NCBI RefSeq assembly: GCF_036785885.1
Contig: NC_092312.1
Coordinates: 26,271,001-26,335,000, forward strand
DNA from: Coffea arabica
Lineage: Eukaryota > Streptophyta > Magnoliopsida > Gentianales > Rubiaceae
Direction of reading: 5' to 3'
DNA: 64,000 nt
Made by a program: the position numbers and the translations under genes. Position 1 is the stretch's first letter; every line of letters starts with the position of its first letter. This document shows, in pieces, positions 24,098-35,956 of the stretch. Under the pieces are notes generated by a model that saw only the letters and a program-made list of their open reading frames with translations, did not search any database and was not told where the DNA came from.

Positions 24098-25460
24098 CAA
24101 TTCGGTTCATACCGAATTCATAATCGAATTCAAATTCAATTCGGTAATTTGAAATTGGGTATTTGATAATTTGGTACAAATTCGGTACATACCGAATTCA
24201 CTGAATTCTAATATGGTATGAAATAGGTAATGAAATTGTGAATTTGGTCATAACCGATTTCACATTCAAATTCGGTAATTGAAGTAGGGCACTGCATTAC
24301 CGCATTTGAATACCAAATTGGTATTTAAAATTATATAATATATAGATAAATGCTATTTAGTATTAGTATATACTACTAATATATTATTATATTATATATG
24401 TAAATGCTATTAATAATAATTAGTATATGGTATTATCATCATATCATGTACTTATAATAATAATAATATATAATAATATACAATATATTATTTTAGTATT
24501 TGTTAATTGTTATATGATTATAATAATACAAATATATAGTAATACATAACAATATAAGATAACTGCTTATTATTTTATACATGAGTAACATGACTAGAAT
24601 TAGATAATAATTAATACATATATGTATAATACTAAATATTAAACAATAAACATAATTAGTAATTAGAATTTAGATATTGGTAATTTGATACATCATTGAT
24701 CATTCATGTTTGAATTATTGAATATTTGAATGCGTAATCTGTAACTTGCAAGTATTAGTATGCTCTAAATTTATATTACATATTTAACATAAAAATTCAT
24801 ATTATCTATTCACTAATCTTAAGATTTTAAATATAGACAAGACAACTAAGCAGTGTAAGTAAATGCATGTGAATTGCAAATCAATGTATTAGTGTATTGA
24901 CTTTCACAATAACATATGTAAGTAAATAAGTTTTATTTTGATTGTAAATAAGTTTTATTTTGATTTGAAATAAATTATAAGTTTGTAATTAATATAACTT
25001 ATCACTAATCATTGTAATTTGTAAGTTTGTAACTAATATTACTTATTATTAATCATTGTAAATTATAAAATTCATAAATTATCACTAATTATTGTACAGT
25101 CTAAGGTTTATTCTAGTTTAAATTAATCACTTTTTATGTGTTCCTTAAATCATAGACTAAGGATTCTAGGTATAAGTGATCACATAAATGCAATTAAATT
25201 AAACCACAAAATGATTAGAACATAAGTAATGTGTTAAATTATGAATAAATTTGGGGATCAAATCAGTAATAATTTTTAAAAATTCAGTTTTTTTTAATAG
25301 GTGAATTCGGTTAGACCGAATTCATTACCGTTTTCGAATTTGATATCGGTTCCGGAATGAATTTGGTTACGGCCAATTCAAAATTGAAAACAGTTTAGAT
25401 TTTTATAGGTCGAATAACCGAATTCACCGAATTACCGTTTTGCACCGAATACACACCCCT
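24098..25460. mobile_element. Non-autonomous hAT-type element with an 8-bp direct repeat at its ends
   Basis: ACTTACAT occurs at 24090-24097 and 25461-25468, bracketing 1.36 kb of AT-rich DNA with CCGAATTC-type words near both ends. The right end reads inward as AGGGGTGTGTATTCGGT, a hAT-like terminus. The left end starts at CAATTCGGTT and appears to have lost the first ~10 bases of its terminal repeat. No transposase reading frame is present. Confidence 0.6.
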
Positions 25461-25468
25461 ACTTACAT

Positions 25469-28010
25469 GTTACATTATATTATTGTAGGCATGAATTTTG
25501 ATTTTTATTTATTTATCTACTTGTCAAAAGTGTGAATTTTATTGTGTACGCTAAATACTGCACAACAAATCATATAAATGTAAACAAAATGTTGCAAAAG
25601 AGTAAAACATTTAGTTACACACTACATCAAAACATAACTATTACTTCAGTGTAACCTTTTCCTGTATATACTTACGTAATCATTATAAAATCATATAACT
25701 ATTAATGCAATCATGTCGCTCCTCTTGCGTATCTTGTGATCACGTATTATTTATATATTAGAATTGTGAAATGATACGTTGTTAGCATGTCCTACACTGT
25801 ATATGATATTCGACATTACAAGATGACTTGATGCTATTTGACATTGCAAGATCACTTGCACACTTGGGTTAAATTAATTCACTTGGTTTCCTGAAAAGTT
25901 ATTCAAGCTCAAGTCTAAGTACTGCAAATTGGTGAAGTTGATCAAAGATGGATTTAATTGGCCTCCCAAGCAACATTTGCAGTAAATATTGCTTGGATTA
26001 ATTGACATCACTTGGATCATTTGTATAAACTGATTCAGTCTCTTATCGGCTCCATATAAAAAGTATTAAGGTTAGGGCAATAGGATACCCTTTGGTTGGT
26101 TGGTTGGTAGGTAGAAAATTTGTACAATTTCGTGACACCAAAGGCAAAAGAACATATAATTGTGAATTATTATTTGACTAAATACTTTTTTTTTTTTGCT
26201 AATAAGGGAGGGATGAGATTTAAAAAGCAGGAAGGGGGATGAAGGATTTGAACCCAAAATCTCTAATTTCTAGAAAAATGCTTATTACAATTTAAGTGAA
26301 AAATATTTCTTGATGTTTGCATACATCAATTTTTGGACATGTTGGAATGGTTTGCATGTTGCATACATAGGTTTTATTTATTACTAGTGGGCAAGGTACG
26401 CTCTGTGCGTGTGCATATTTTAAAGCAAAAATAAAAATAAAAAATATAGAATAACAAATTGTTTGTGGTAAAGGACTTAAGTACAGAGTGGTGGGATTTT
26501 TTTTTATTGAAATTCATAGGAAGGCTTGGGATAAATATAATAATAGTAAATAAGTATAGCAGCAATAGTTATATTAACGTAGGTGATAATAGTACATAAG
26601 TATAGTACCAAGAATTACGTAAATGTGAAAGTATGGAGCATAAGTGGTAGATAAGTATAGTGGGAGCAATTATGTGAACATGGGAGTATGAAACATGTGG
26701 TGGTTGTACATTATTCCATGGTGCAAGGGTAAAATCAAAAGAACAAATAATGACGGATTTTCTTAACACCAAACCCATTGCTCATGCATTATATAATAAA
26801 AGATACACATAGTTTTATTTTGAGTTAGTATTAATGTATTATATACATTGATAGTGTACACATCATCAGAATTGGATGTGTGCCACATATATAAATTTTG
26901 AATTTTAAATTCAAATTTAGATTATGTATTATGTATCTAACGATGAAAATATATAGAAGATTAATCATTTTATTTTTCATAACATCTGGCAAAATTACGG
27001 TAAATACGTTAATAGTAAACTTTATGACAAAGTTATTATGCTATTTTGAAAAAAAAAAAATGGTTTGTCTTGGTACTTGTTAACATGATAAAAAAAAAAC
27101 TCTTAACATCTAGTCAATTAAATCACGTATTATAGATTCAGAAATAAAATAAGAAATACACTAACACAAATTATATTTGAAAAGTGGTTTTCATATATAG
27201 GAGAGATTCATAAGGTAAGGAATTTTCCCTTGCAACTTTTTGTATAGATATTAATTATTAAAGGTCAACTAATTAATATGCTTACTAGCAGCTTTTGGGA
27301 CATATTAAGTTTTACCTGCACCTTTGGCCAAAAATAGCTGGGCAATCTGTAGCTGTACTTAAAAACTTGAACTAGTGTAACAACATACAAATAGCATCTA
27401 ATTTTAACTACTTTTAGTGCCTGTCATTAAAGAGGATTTTTTAGTGGTTGAAGTGAATATTATTTCCATATTAACCAAGAAGTTATTTTTTATCAAGAAC
27501 CTATCGATATATATCATCCATATTGTTGCAAGGTGAGCAAGTGAATAAAGATAAGAATAGGATAACAACGCATATTAAGTAATATTAATAAAATTATTGT
27601 AGATAATAATGCATATTAACCGAATCCTACTTAATATGAGTAGAAGGAAGTGCATGGATAATGGAGTAGTTTAGAGGGCATTAAACCTAATCCTGGAAGC
27701 CGAAAAGGGAACAAACGGAAGAATGTGAAAGAGGAGACATCGGAACAACCATAATCGATACTTAGACATTAAATCATCAATATACCTATGTTGTTGGCTG
27801 TTTAATTAAGATGTAAACAGTGGTATATTGCTGGTGTGGAAGCTGTTTCAAAGACAGGGGCTTCAGACGTGGGAACTCATGCATTGGTATTATTATGAGT
27901 TGTTTTACATAATTGAATGAATAGTTGCAAGTCTCTTTATTTTAATTGCCATATAACACCATTTTAGTAAATTACACCAATACATATGCTAATATAAGTT
28001 GTACCCAATG
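25469..28010. other. AT-rich spacer without a gene
   Basis: No coding region is supported. It contains a truncated SINE (about 26186-26265, separate entry) and three degenerate copies of a roughly 60-bp unit at about 26540-26710, each carrying ATAAGTATAGT or ATAAGTATAGC. Confidence 0.6.
26186..26265 (-). mobile_element. 5'-truncated SINE, relative of the one at 57469
   Basis: On the minus strand GGGTTCAAATCC (Pol III box B) is followed by a C-rich stretch, then TGCTTTTTAAATCTCA and CCTCCCTTATTAGC, then an A-run. The SINE at 57469-57592 has the same order: box B-like word, C-rich stretch, TGCTTCTTAAATCCCA, CCTCCCCTGCTAG, A-run. The box A half is missing. Confidence 0.6.
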
Positions 28011-30778
28011 TGTGACGACTTCACCGTACCCAAAGGCGCACCAAAGGATTTAGTGGATTATTTTCCTAACTCGCGTCAGGACTCGATACCAAAAACGAGA
28101 AAATAGATTTCACGCTAAAAGAAAGTTCTATTTACACTATTACATCTTCAAAAGTTGTATAAACTATTACATTAAGCTATACACACTACTAGTACCAGAA
28201 AGTAAACCCTAGAGAAGTTACTAACTATAACCACCACAACAAAAATATAAATCTTATCAGTCAACTTATAACAAGTACTAGGGCAAAATGTAACTATTCT
28301 ATAAACCAAAAGTCACTTATACTATACACCTTCCCGAACGATCCCCTCGTCGGCTCCTGCTAAGGAAAACAAATTAAATGGGGTAAGTTATATACTTAGT
28401 GAATAATCAGGGTAAAAACGTAAAGTCACATCCAATTAAACATATAAACCAAGATATTTCACATCAATAAACAAAAATATAATATCACAATGGTAGGATA
28501 CAAGTGGCTTCAAAACCAGTTCAATTCCCCAAGTTTGACCGCCTGTTGACACTCCGTCAATCAAAATACTCATAGTCTGTAGACTCCACTTACTTCTCTG
28601 TTCACCTTATCAACCCCCGCTAGCCCAGTCAACATCACACAGCAACTCAAGCAAAACAAAATCACTTTGTTTTAACAAAGAACGAAATCCCAAGTTAACA
28701 TAGAACTAATTTCGACCAAACCCCGACCGGCTCGAATAGTCCGTCTATCCTTGAAATCGGGTTGAAACCGAGCCCTGAGATATCCAATCTCTCAATAAAG
28801 TACTCATCAAAACACTCAAGTCATGTATTCGCCCCAACAGCACACAACACAAGAGGTGATACTCAATACAAGGCGTATTCTTACATATTAAATCAAGAAC
28901 AGAAAATGGGTTTAGGTCGAGTGAGATAAAATATACCTTCGCCTAAATACCCATTTCACATGTACAAAGTACTTTGATAATTTATTACATAAACAAACCC
29001 AATTATTCACCCAAAACAACTAGCACGCAAATCACGGCAATTTATATGGGTCCACCGACTCCGTCCGAGTCGTTACTGCCTGTGATAAAAGATTATACTT
29101 AACTATTAGTCAAACAACCATCATAATGGAAATAAAACCTGAAACGGCCAAAACAGCAAAAACTGCCAAGAAATGCATACGCTCGCGCAGAAATGAAAAC
29201 AGGTTGCACGGTTTCGACCATAACTAGAGTTGTGGTTATTGAATCAAGGTGTACTAGGTAGTGTTTCGAAACTAAGACAAAGGGTTACAACTTTCATGAA
29301 AACAAGTCAACCCAATTCACAGTTGATCCAGGTCGAATTTGCAAATTACATAACCAGAATTTCATTGTCGGTCTAATTATCAGCACTGGATTCAAATGGC
29401 AGTAACTCAGGTTACAAAAGTCTGATTGAAACATTTTTAGATGCGTTGGAAAGTTGAAACATAGAACTACAATTTTTGTGTTTTGACCAAATGCTAATTT
29501 GATACGGATCAAATTGAAAAATGAAACCAAAATGTGAAATCTCAAAATTGCCCGCGAAATAGGGCATTTGACAGTCAGGGATAATTTTGTCATTTTATAT
29601 GCTATAGTACTCTGATTAAGCTGAAATTTTACAGCAAGCTATACAACTCTATTTTCTACAACTTTCATGTTTTGACCTAGGCCTGATTCGACCTCTAACA
29701 TGGACGAACATACTAGTCAGTAACAGGGCAGATTGGTCTCAAATTTCTGGAATTTGATGATTCAATGCTTGAAAATCACATTTATATCTTGAATCACTAC
29801 CCCAAGTCTCTATCCAAGCTCATAAACATCATATCCTAGATAAACAACAAGAATCCCAACTGAAAATATCAAACCTTAACTAAATATTCCACCATATCAT
29901 GCAAAACTCACTAATTAACTGTCATAAGCCAAGAATATGAGTTTCTATCCAAACTTAAACAAGATTAAGGAAGAGAAAAAGGATAGGTAGCCATAATACC
30001 TCACCAAGGATACTTGCAAGAGAAAATCACAACCTTTCCTTCCAAAATTTTACCACACAAAGCTTCCTAAGTTCCCAAGTGAAAGTTTAATCGGTTTAAA
30101 TTTTTGATTCAACTCAAACAAGGCCAAAAATCAAGATTGGAATTGAAATGTTTCTTCCTTCTTTTCTCCCTCTAATACTCGGCCACCATAGAGGAATAAA
30201 GGCTGAAATGAAGCTCAAGGAAAGATAAGAAGGTTAGAATTGGTTTGGTAAAACAACCCTTGGATGGTTGCCAAGTGTCGCCGTAGGATCAATCTCAATT
30301 TTTTTTTCCTCTTTTTTTTGGTCAAAGATTGTGGCTGGTTTAAGAGATATTTTAGGGTTAATTAGCTGAAATAAAAATAAGGGTATTAAGGTAATAAGGT
30401 AGTGTTTAAGTGGTGCACTCAATCGGTAGTAAATGGTGCACGTCGTTTCGAGCCATTTTTCCTTATTTCGTACTTACTAGGGTTTTAATTTATGATTCAC
30501 TCATTTATTATTATCACTTCTAATCACACACTTTTCTTATATAAAATTCACTTTTAACCACCAAATCTAGTACACACACCTCACCAAGTGATCACACGGC
30601 CAAAATACGCGAAAACCTTAATTTACACTAACTAGGAAGCTAAAGGAAAAATTCTTGATTCTATGGTTGATTGCAGCTACTGAGGGAATAAATGAGTAGT
30701 TAAGCTATTATAAAGGAATAAATTCCAAATAAAAAAGTAATTTTAAGAAAAATATAAGGGATTTTACAAGTTCTCACA
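28011..30778. mobile_element. Solo LTR, 2768 bp, target duplication CAATG
   Basis: The element begins TGTGACGACTTC and ends AAGTTCTCACA, so it has TG...CA ends within a 5-bp inverted repeat TGTGA/TCACA. CAATG stands immediately outside both ends (28006-28010 and 30779-30783). There is no second LTR, primer-binding site or gag-pol reading frame, so it is a solo LTR left by recombination. The length fits large-LTR plant Ty3/Gypsy families, but the lineage was not determined. A TATATAAA at about 30540 on the plus strand could be its promoter. Confidence 0.85.
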
Positions 30779-30783
30779 CAATG

Positions 30784-32390
30784 CACTAACGATTGCAAAA
30801 CAATTTGTCAGTCCAAAAATACCCAGATGTCCTTGTGCTATATAAGAATGAGTTTTGGTCAAATTTGTCAAATGCTACTGTATGATAACATCTAACAATC
30901 ATTTAATTTGGTGCAATAGCTAATAAATTAAGTAGGTAAAGATTTTACAAATTATTAGAAATTGAAGTTATTAACTTGTGTAAATTAAGATCCATTTTTA
31001 ACTATTTTGGAAGCTTTGTTTTTGTTAAAATTGTAATAAAGTATTTACAAGGATCTTCAAAAGATAAAAATATGTTTGTCTGTATAATTTTTCAGTAGTA
31101 CTGAATTTGCTATAGTTTTAGTAAATTGGTGACAAAACAACTCCAACTTCAATCGAATTTTGGAATTATTTATCCGGCATAATTTGTGGTGTAATACTAA
31201 TAAAGTATGTATCTAAATTTAGGTTGAATTATAATGCTTTGTGAAGGAAGTCAGGAATGAAAGTTTTAATGAATTCCATTCAACCACTATGGACTACTCA
31301 ATTACCATAAGTTTAGCAAAATATAAGAGAAAATAAACATATTATCAAATATAAGATTAAGACAAATCATAAGTTTCATAGCAGAAGATCAAACTACCAA
31401 AATCAATTATCACATGATCACATAGATGAATCAACTTTATCACCATAGCAAATCAGCAGTACAAAGGTCAAATTACCACCAAATGAATCAAGTATTCCCA
31501 GAAATTAGACAATCATATATATAACCAAATACATAAATGAATGAGCTCTGTCACCAAACTAAATCAGTATCACTAAGTACATACTAACACCAAAATCAAT
31601 TCAAAAATTAACTACATGTATATCAAAAGAATTTGAAAGATTTAGCAAAAAGGATAAAATTTTGGTTATCTTATTGCAAATATTCCCTACAAAACTTTTC
31701 CTCACACACATGAGACTGATATTGTTAATGCATTAGTATGACCTAATTAAATATATTAACATGTGCATGGAAAGCAGTTATACATATATCACAAGTTATT
31801 TGCAAATTATGACAAATTTCAATGTAAAAAAAATACAACTTCAACATACCTTGGTTTGGAGATTCTGATTATGAGATATAAATATGTAACACTCTTCCTA
31901 TGAATCCTGTTCCTACCACAAATACAAGCAACGCAAAAAAATACAATTCAAAAAACTAAAAGTCAATTGATTGGTTATGATTTGTCTTCAAATGGATGAA
32001 AGATGGTTCCAAACAACAATACATTTGTTGAGCAAACCCAAAAACTAAAAAAAGGGGATGAACAGATGTCCAACGCTTGATACTTTAAATTTTTCAATAA
32101 TTAGCATTAATTTTGTCTTAACCATTCTGGTCCTAGAATGGTTGGAAATGGTAAAGACCGTAAGCCAAAATATATGAAGTTGAAGCAACAGAATTTGAAT
32201 AGTAACACCTATCTAGACAACTTCTGCCAATTATCCCTAATGATTGTGTTTAATAAATTATTTGCAATAAATCCATGCAATGAATGGAATTTAGCCAGCC
32301 GAGAAGTCTAATCAATTACATCAAAGTGATCAAACCATGTTCTCCAACTTTTAATTTGCAACTCACCACCTTTATGTAATTACATCAAGA
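30784..32390. other. Gene-free spacer
   Basis: AT-rich DNA without coding signal. About 31380-31600 has a loose repeating pattern of ATCACATG, AATGAATCA and TATCACCA words, but no fixed unit length could be set. Confidence 0.55.
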
Positions 32391-32394
32391 CAAA

Positions 32395-32820
32395 AGCTAT
32401 TATGAGTTGTACCAACTGTTAAAAAGAGCAGTACAACAAACTCGCATTCCCAAAATACCCTTCCCTCATTAATTCCTTTCACTAATTACCTACTAAACCA
32501 TATTCTCCCCAATTTAATTAGAGACTAAGGACGTTTAATTAATTACAGCCACACAAAGGCTATTATCACTTGTACCCAAAGGTAAAAAGATAATCAAAAT
32601 AATCATACATTCCCAAAATACCCATAAAAAGACACAACTCCATTTTGGGAAATGTATGACAAAAGAATTCACCATAAATTGTACTCTACCTACAATACAA
32701 ACTTTAAATGTACAACATGAGGGCATCTCTATAAATATATCCAAACACATGCTGCCATGAGTTGTACAAAAAACTTTAAAAAAGCAATACATTATTTCAC
32801 ATTTCTAAAATACCCCTACC
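32395..32820. repeat. Three diverged tandem copies of a 170-195-bp unit
   Basis: Each copy carries GCTATTATGAGTTGTACC or a variant (about 32396, 32560, 32750), followed 40-50 bases later by TTCCCAAAATACCC or a variant. The copies have drifted strongly and no reading frame runs through them. Confidence 0.6.
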
Positions 32821-33084
32821 CATGAGGTTGAAATTTAAAACCCCTTTTGACCAAAACTCTTTCTTATATAGTATAAGAAAATATTATTTTTAACACTAAT
32901 GTAGATGTATGCCACGAGATCTTCAACAAAAAATCATGTTTCACATTATTATGTCTATTAGTTAGAAAAAAAAGTTTCCTACACTGTAAATAGAATAAAA
33001 ATACATAAAAAGATGGGTAAATTCCAATAAATCCCCTTAAGAAATGCTTGTTTCTCACATTGCTTTATTGAATGTCTAATTGAA

Positions 33085-33635
33085 AGGCAAAAAACGGCAC
33101 CGGTCATTAAACTATTGTTCGCGTTGACTTTTGACCATCGAATAATTTTTCGTCATAAACTGACTACTAAATTAGCTAATCAGCACAACCATAACAATTT
33201 CATGGATTTTGGCTCTTAATCTACAAAATAATCAATACATCCAGGTATTATCGTCCACCACTAATTGACCCTATACCCTTGTTCTATTAAGTTCCAGCAA
33301 TACGGCTCCAATACTAAATGTATTAGATTCTATTTCTTACAGTTCTTCAAAATCAGCATGTGTGGTATTTTCACCGACTCTAGAATTCATCCAATATAAT
33401 TAACACTTGGTCGACAAAAATACCCCTAAGCATTCATCCAATATAATTAACATTTGGTCGACAAAAATATCCTTAAGTGTTTTGATTATTTTGTAGATAA
33501 AGAGTCAAAATCCATGAAATGGCCACGGTTGTACTAATTAGTTAGTTTAATGGCTAATTTGTGACGAAAAATTGTTTGGTAGTAAAAAATTGATACGAAC
33601 AATAGTTTAAGGGCCCTGAGATTTTTTGCCCCTAA
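33085..33635. mobile_element. Long-TIR element (Mutator-like MITE) with an internal duplication
   Basis: About 150 bases at 33087-33240 return inverted at about 33480-33635: TTAAACTATTGTTCG, TTTTTCGTCA and TTTCATGGATTTTG occur in both arms. The flanks TAATTGAAA and TAATTAAAT are a possible 9-bp target duplication with two mismatches. In the middle, a unit of about 47 bases beginning ATTCATCCAATATAATTAAC is duplicated in tandem (about 33385-33475). Confidence 0.7.
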
Positions 33636-34189
33636 TTAAATTAATTCACCTCCTGTGTTATTACAAATTTCTCCTTCTGGGTTGGGAAAATCCAATTTTG
33701 GACTGAATTTGGCATGTTCAATGTGCATGGATACATGAACCAACCAAATTACCCTCTTCATGCCATACAAATTTTTTTTTTCTGAATCCTATAGAGGGCC
33801 AAAGGCTCTTTACATGTTATATAAAATTTTACGAAGAAAAAAAATTTTGAAAAAACTTTTGGATTAATAAAACAAGCCAACATTAACTGTAAATATTACA
33901 CTTATTGTAAAAAATTTTCAACGTATAAAATATTAAGTACAATGTAGTTAAAAATGTAATTTTTAACCAAAATTTAAAAATAAGCTTCATTAACCCAAAG
34001 TTACACAAAATTAGAATTTTTAACAATATGGAGAATAATTAGATTGTTTTAGAAAATTTTTCATCAATAGCGAGTAATTAAAAATTTTGGTAACAAGAAC
34101 TTGGAAGTAATTTGGTCAATTCACAGAACCTCGTGCATTTGTATATGTAAAATCTAGCCTGGAATTGCAATGCCCAACCTAATTGTACC

Positions 34190-34424
34190 TGGAAAAACTA
34201 TTTGGATGGGAGTGTTTTTCAAATATAATAAAAATTTTTAAAAAGTATTCTAAAAAATAATCTAAAAATTAGTTTAAATTTTTTAAAATTTTAAAAAAAT
34301 CTCAAAATATATTCTAGAAAACTCTTCTACTCTTAAATATCCCAAAATATAATCTAAAAATTCTGCTACAGCAAAATTTTTCAAAAACACATCCAAAAAC
34401 AGCTAATTCAAACGGAGCCTAGCA
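34190..34424. mobile_element. MITE-like element with TTTGGATG ends
   Basis: TATTTGGATGGGAGTGTTTT at the left is mirrored at the right (in reverse complement GTTTTTGGATGTGTTTTTGA), enclosing about 180 bases of A/T-rich DNA. The same outer word GTTTGGAT occurs in other MITEs of this window. Non-coding. Confidence 0.5.
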
Positions 34425-34429
34425 CACTA

Positions 34430-35956
34430 AGCACAGGGGTAGATTGATTCAATTGAGAATTGAGACGGGCAAGTCAGTGAGAAGCAATTTTTTGAGGGGT
34501 TTTATTGGAATTAAATCCAGTAAAGGTGACAAAAGTTCGTCTGTTTTCACTTTGTCCTCGAGACTCATTTACTACGCATGCCCGTTGTGACATTTGGTAA
34601 GGCTCCTTCAAAGCATCTAAGCAAGATTTTGCCAGGTACATGGTAGCTGAAGAATCCTTTCAAAAAAGCACAGCCCAGTAATATTTCATGTTTCTCCATT
34701 ATCTTGTGTTTTATGTTCTTACTTTTTTTTTCATTTTGTCCTTAAAAGTTGGAAGCTCTAAGATTTATGCATGTTACATATGGGTTGGAGGTTTTTGTTG
34801 GGTAGGGAATGAGAATCAAATGAAATGACTGATTCCCGTATTTCTCGTTGATCAAATGGTAATGGCTTTTGTTCTACATGATTGAAAAGTTGAAAACGAT
34901 AACAAAAATTCTATACTACTATGTTTTTTACCTTTTTTTGTAGATGCTGTTGACCTTTTCTTTTAACCTTTTTCACTCAAAGATTTGATTTTTTTGTTTT
35001 TTCTTAGTATAGAAGGTTTACTGGTCTTCTGGGATAAAACATTTTGGTATGTGATGTGAATAAAAATTGGAGCTTGGATATCAAGAATTGAAATTATCTC
35101 TAACGGCACCTGTTGCAACTCCAATACCAACATGGGCATGGGCTGGGGAGAACAGAGGGGCTAGCAGCCTGGCCTGATTGAGGGAAGGAAAGAGTGGAGA
35201 AACTTTTGTAAGGAAAGTGTAGATTAATTTGCATAAGCAGCAGGGAACTTTGACAAGACAAAAAAGAGAAATCAACTTATTTTGTTTAGTATTAATATTC
35301 ATTTTAGTTTGAGAGTAAAAGTACAATTTCTATGTTAATTACTCTTTTAGATAGTGTTATGGTAACTAATAACAACCTGTTTGGTGAAAGAAAATATTTT
35401 ATAGAACAACTTCTTTTTGTACTAAAAATATGGAATAAAGAAGTGGTGTTATCGAATCATTACCATGTCTTGGGAAATTATTCGTTGCTGTCCTCAAAAA
35501 CTAAAGGGAAGGATAGCATTTTCATTAGATCTCATTTTATTGACTATACTACATCTGAATAATTCTAACTTCCAAGTCGATGGTACATTATTGACCATCC
35601 CCTGTTGGAAAACGAATATTGTGATTTTCTCAATCTATGGATGCTTGAATTCTTGGTTGCAATTGGATTCTTTTATATTTCTAAATGGGCTAGATTTTGC
35701 CTCTAGTAAGAACAAATTCTTGATAATCTTTAGTCTAAAGCAAGTTTGCATTGATGAACTGAATTTGCTGTCTTGGTTTCTTTTATGAATTTTTTTAAGA
35801 CCTGAAGTCTAGACTTCATGCTTCTCTAGTTTCTAATTCTGTTATATGACTTTTGTATATTTGTTTTATGAATTATCTGGAGGGGAAGACAAGGATATAT
35901 GTTAATAGATCTGATTGTTTGACGAATAAGTACCATAGCGTCTGCATTTTCTATAG
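34430..35956. other. Upstream flank of IDN2/FDM-like pseudogene copy 1
   Basis: No XS domain or other exon of the family is recognisable here, so the amino-terminal half of the gene is missing or unrecognisable. TGAAGTCTAGACTTCA, a perfect 16-base palindrome, lies at about 35804-35819. Short open frames at 35332-35788 have no family features. Confidence 0.5.

Noticed and set aside
24301..24720. Possible origin or scaffold-attachment region (very AT-rich)
   Set aside because: High A+T alone is not evidence; the stretch is the core of a hAT-type element.
35332..35788. Two overlapping plus-strand open frames upstream of pseudogene copy 1
   Set aside because: No motif, no family likeness and no splice link to the following exons; typical chance frames in AT-rich DNA.
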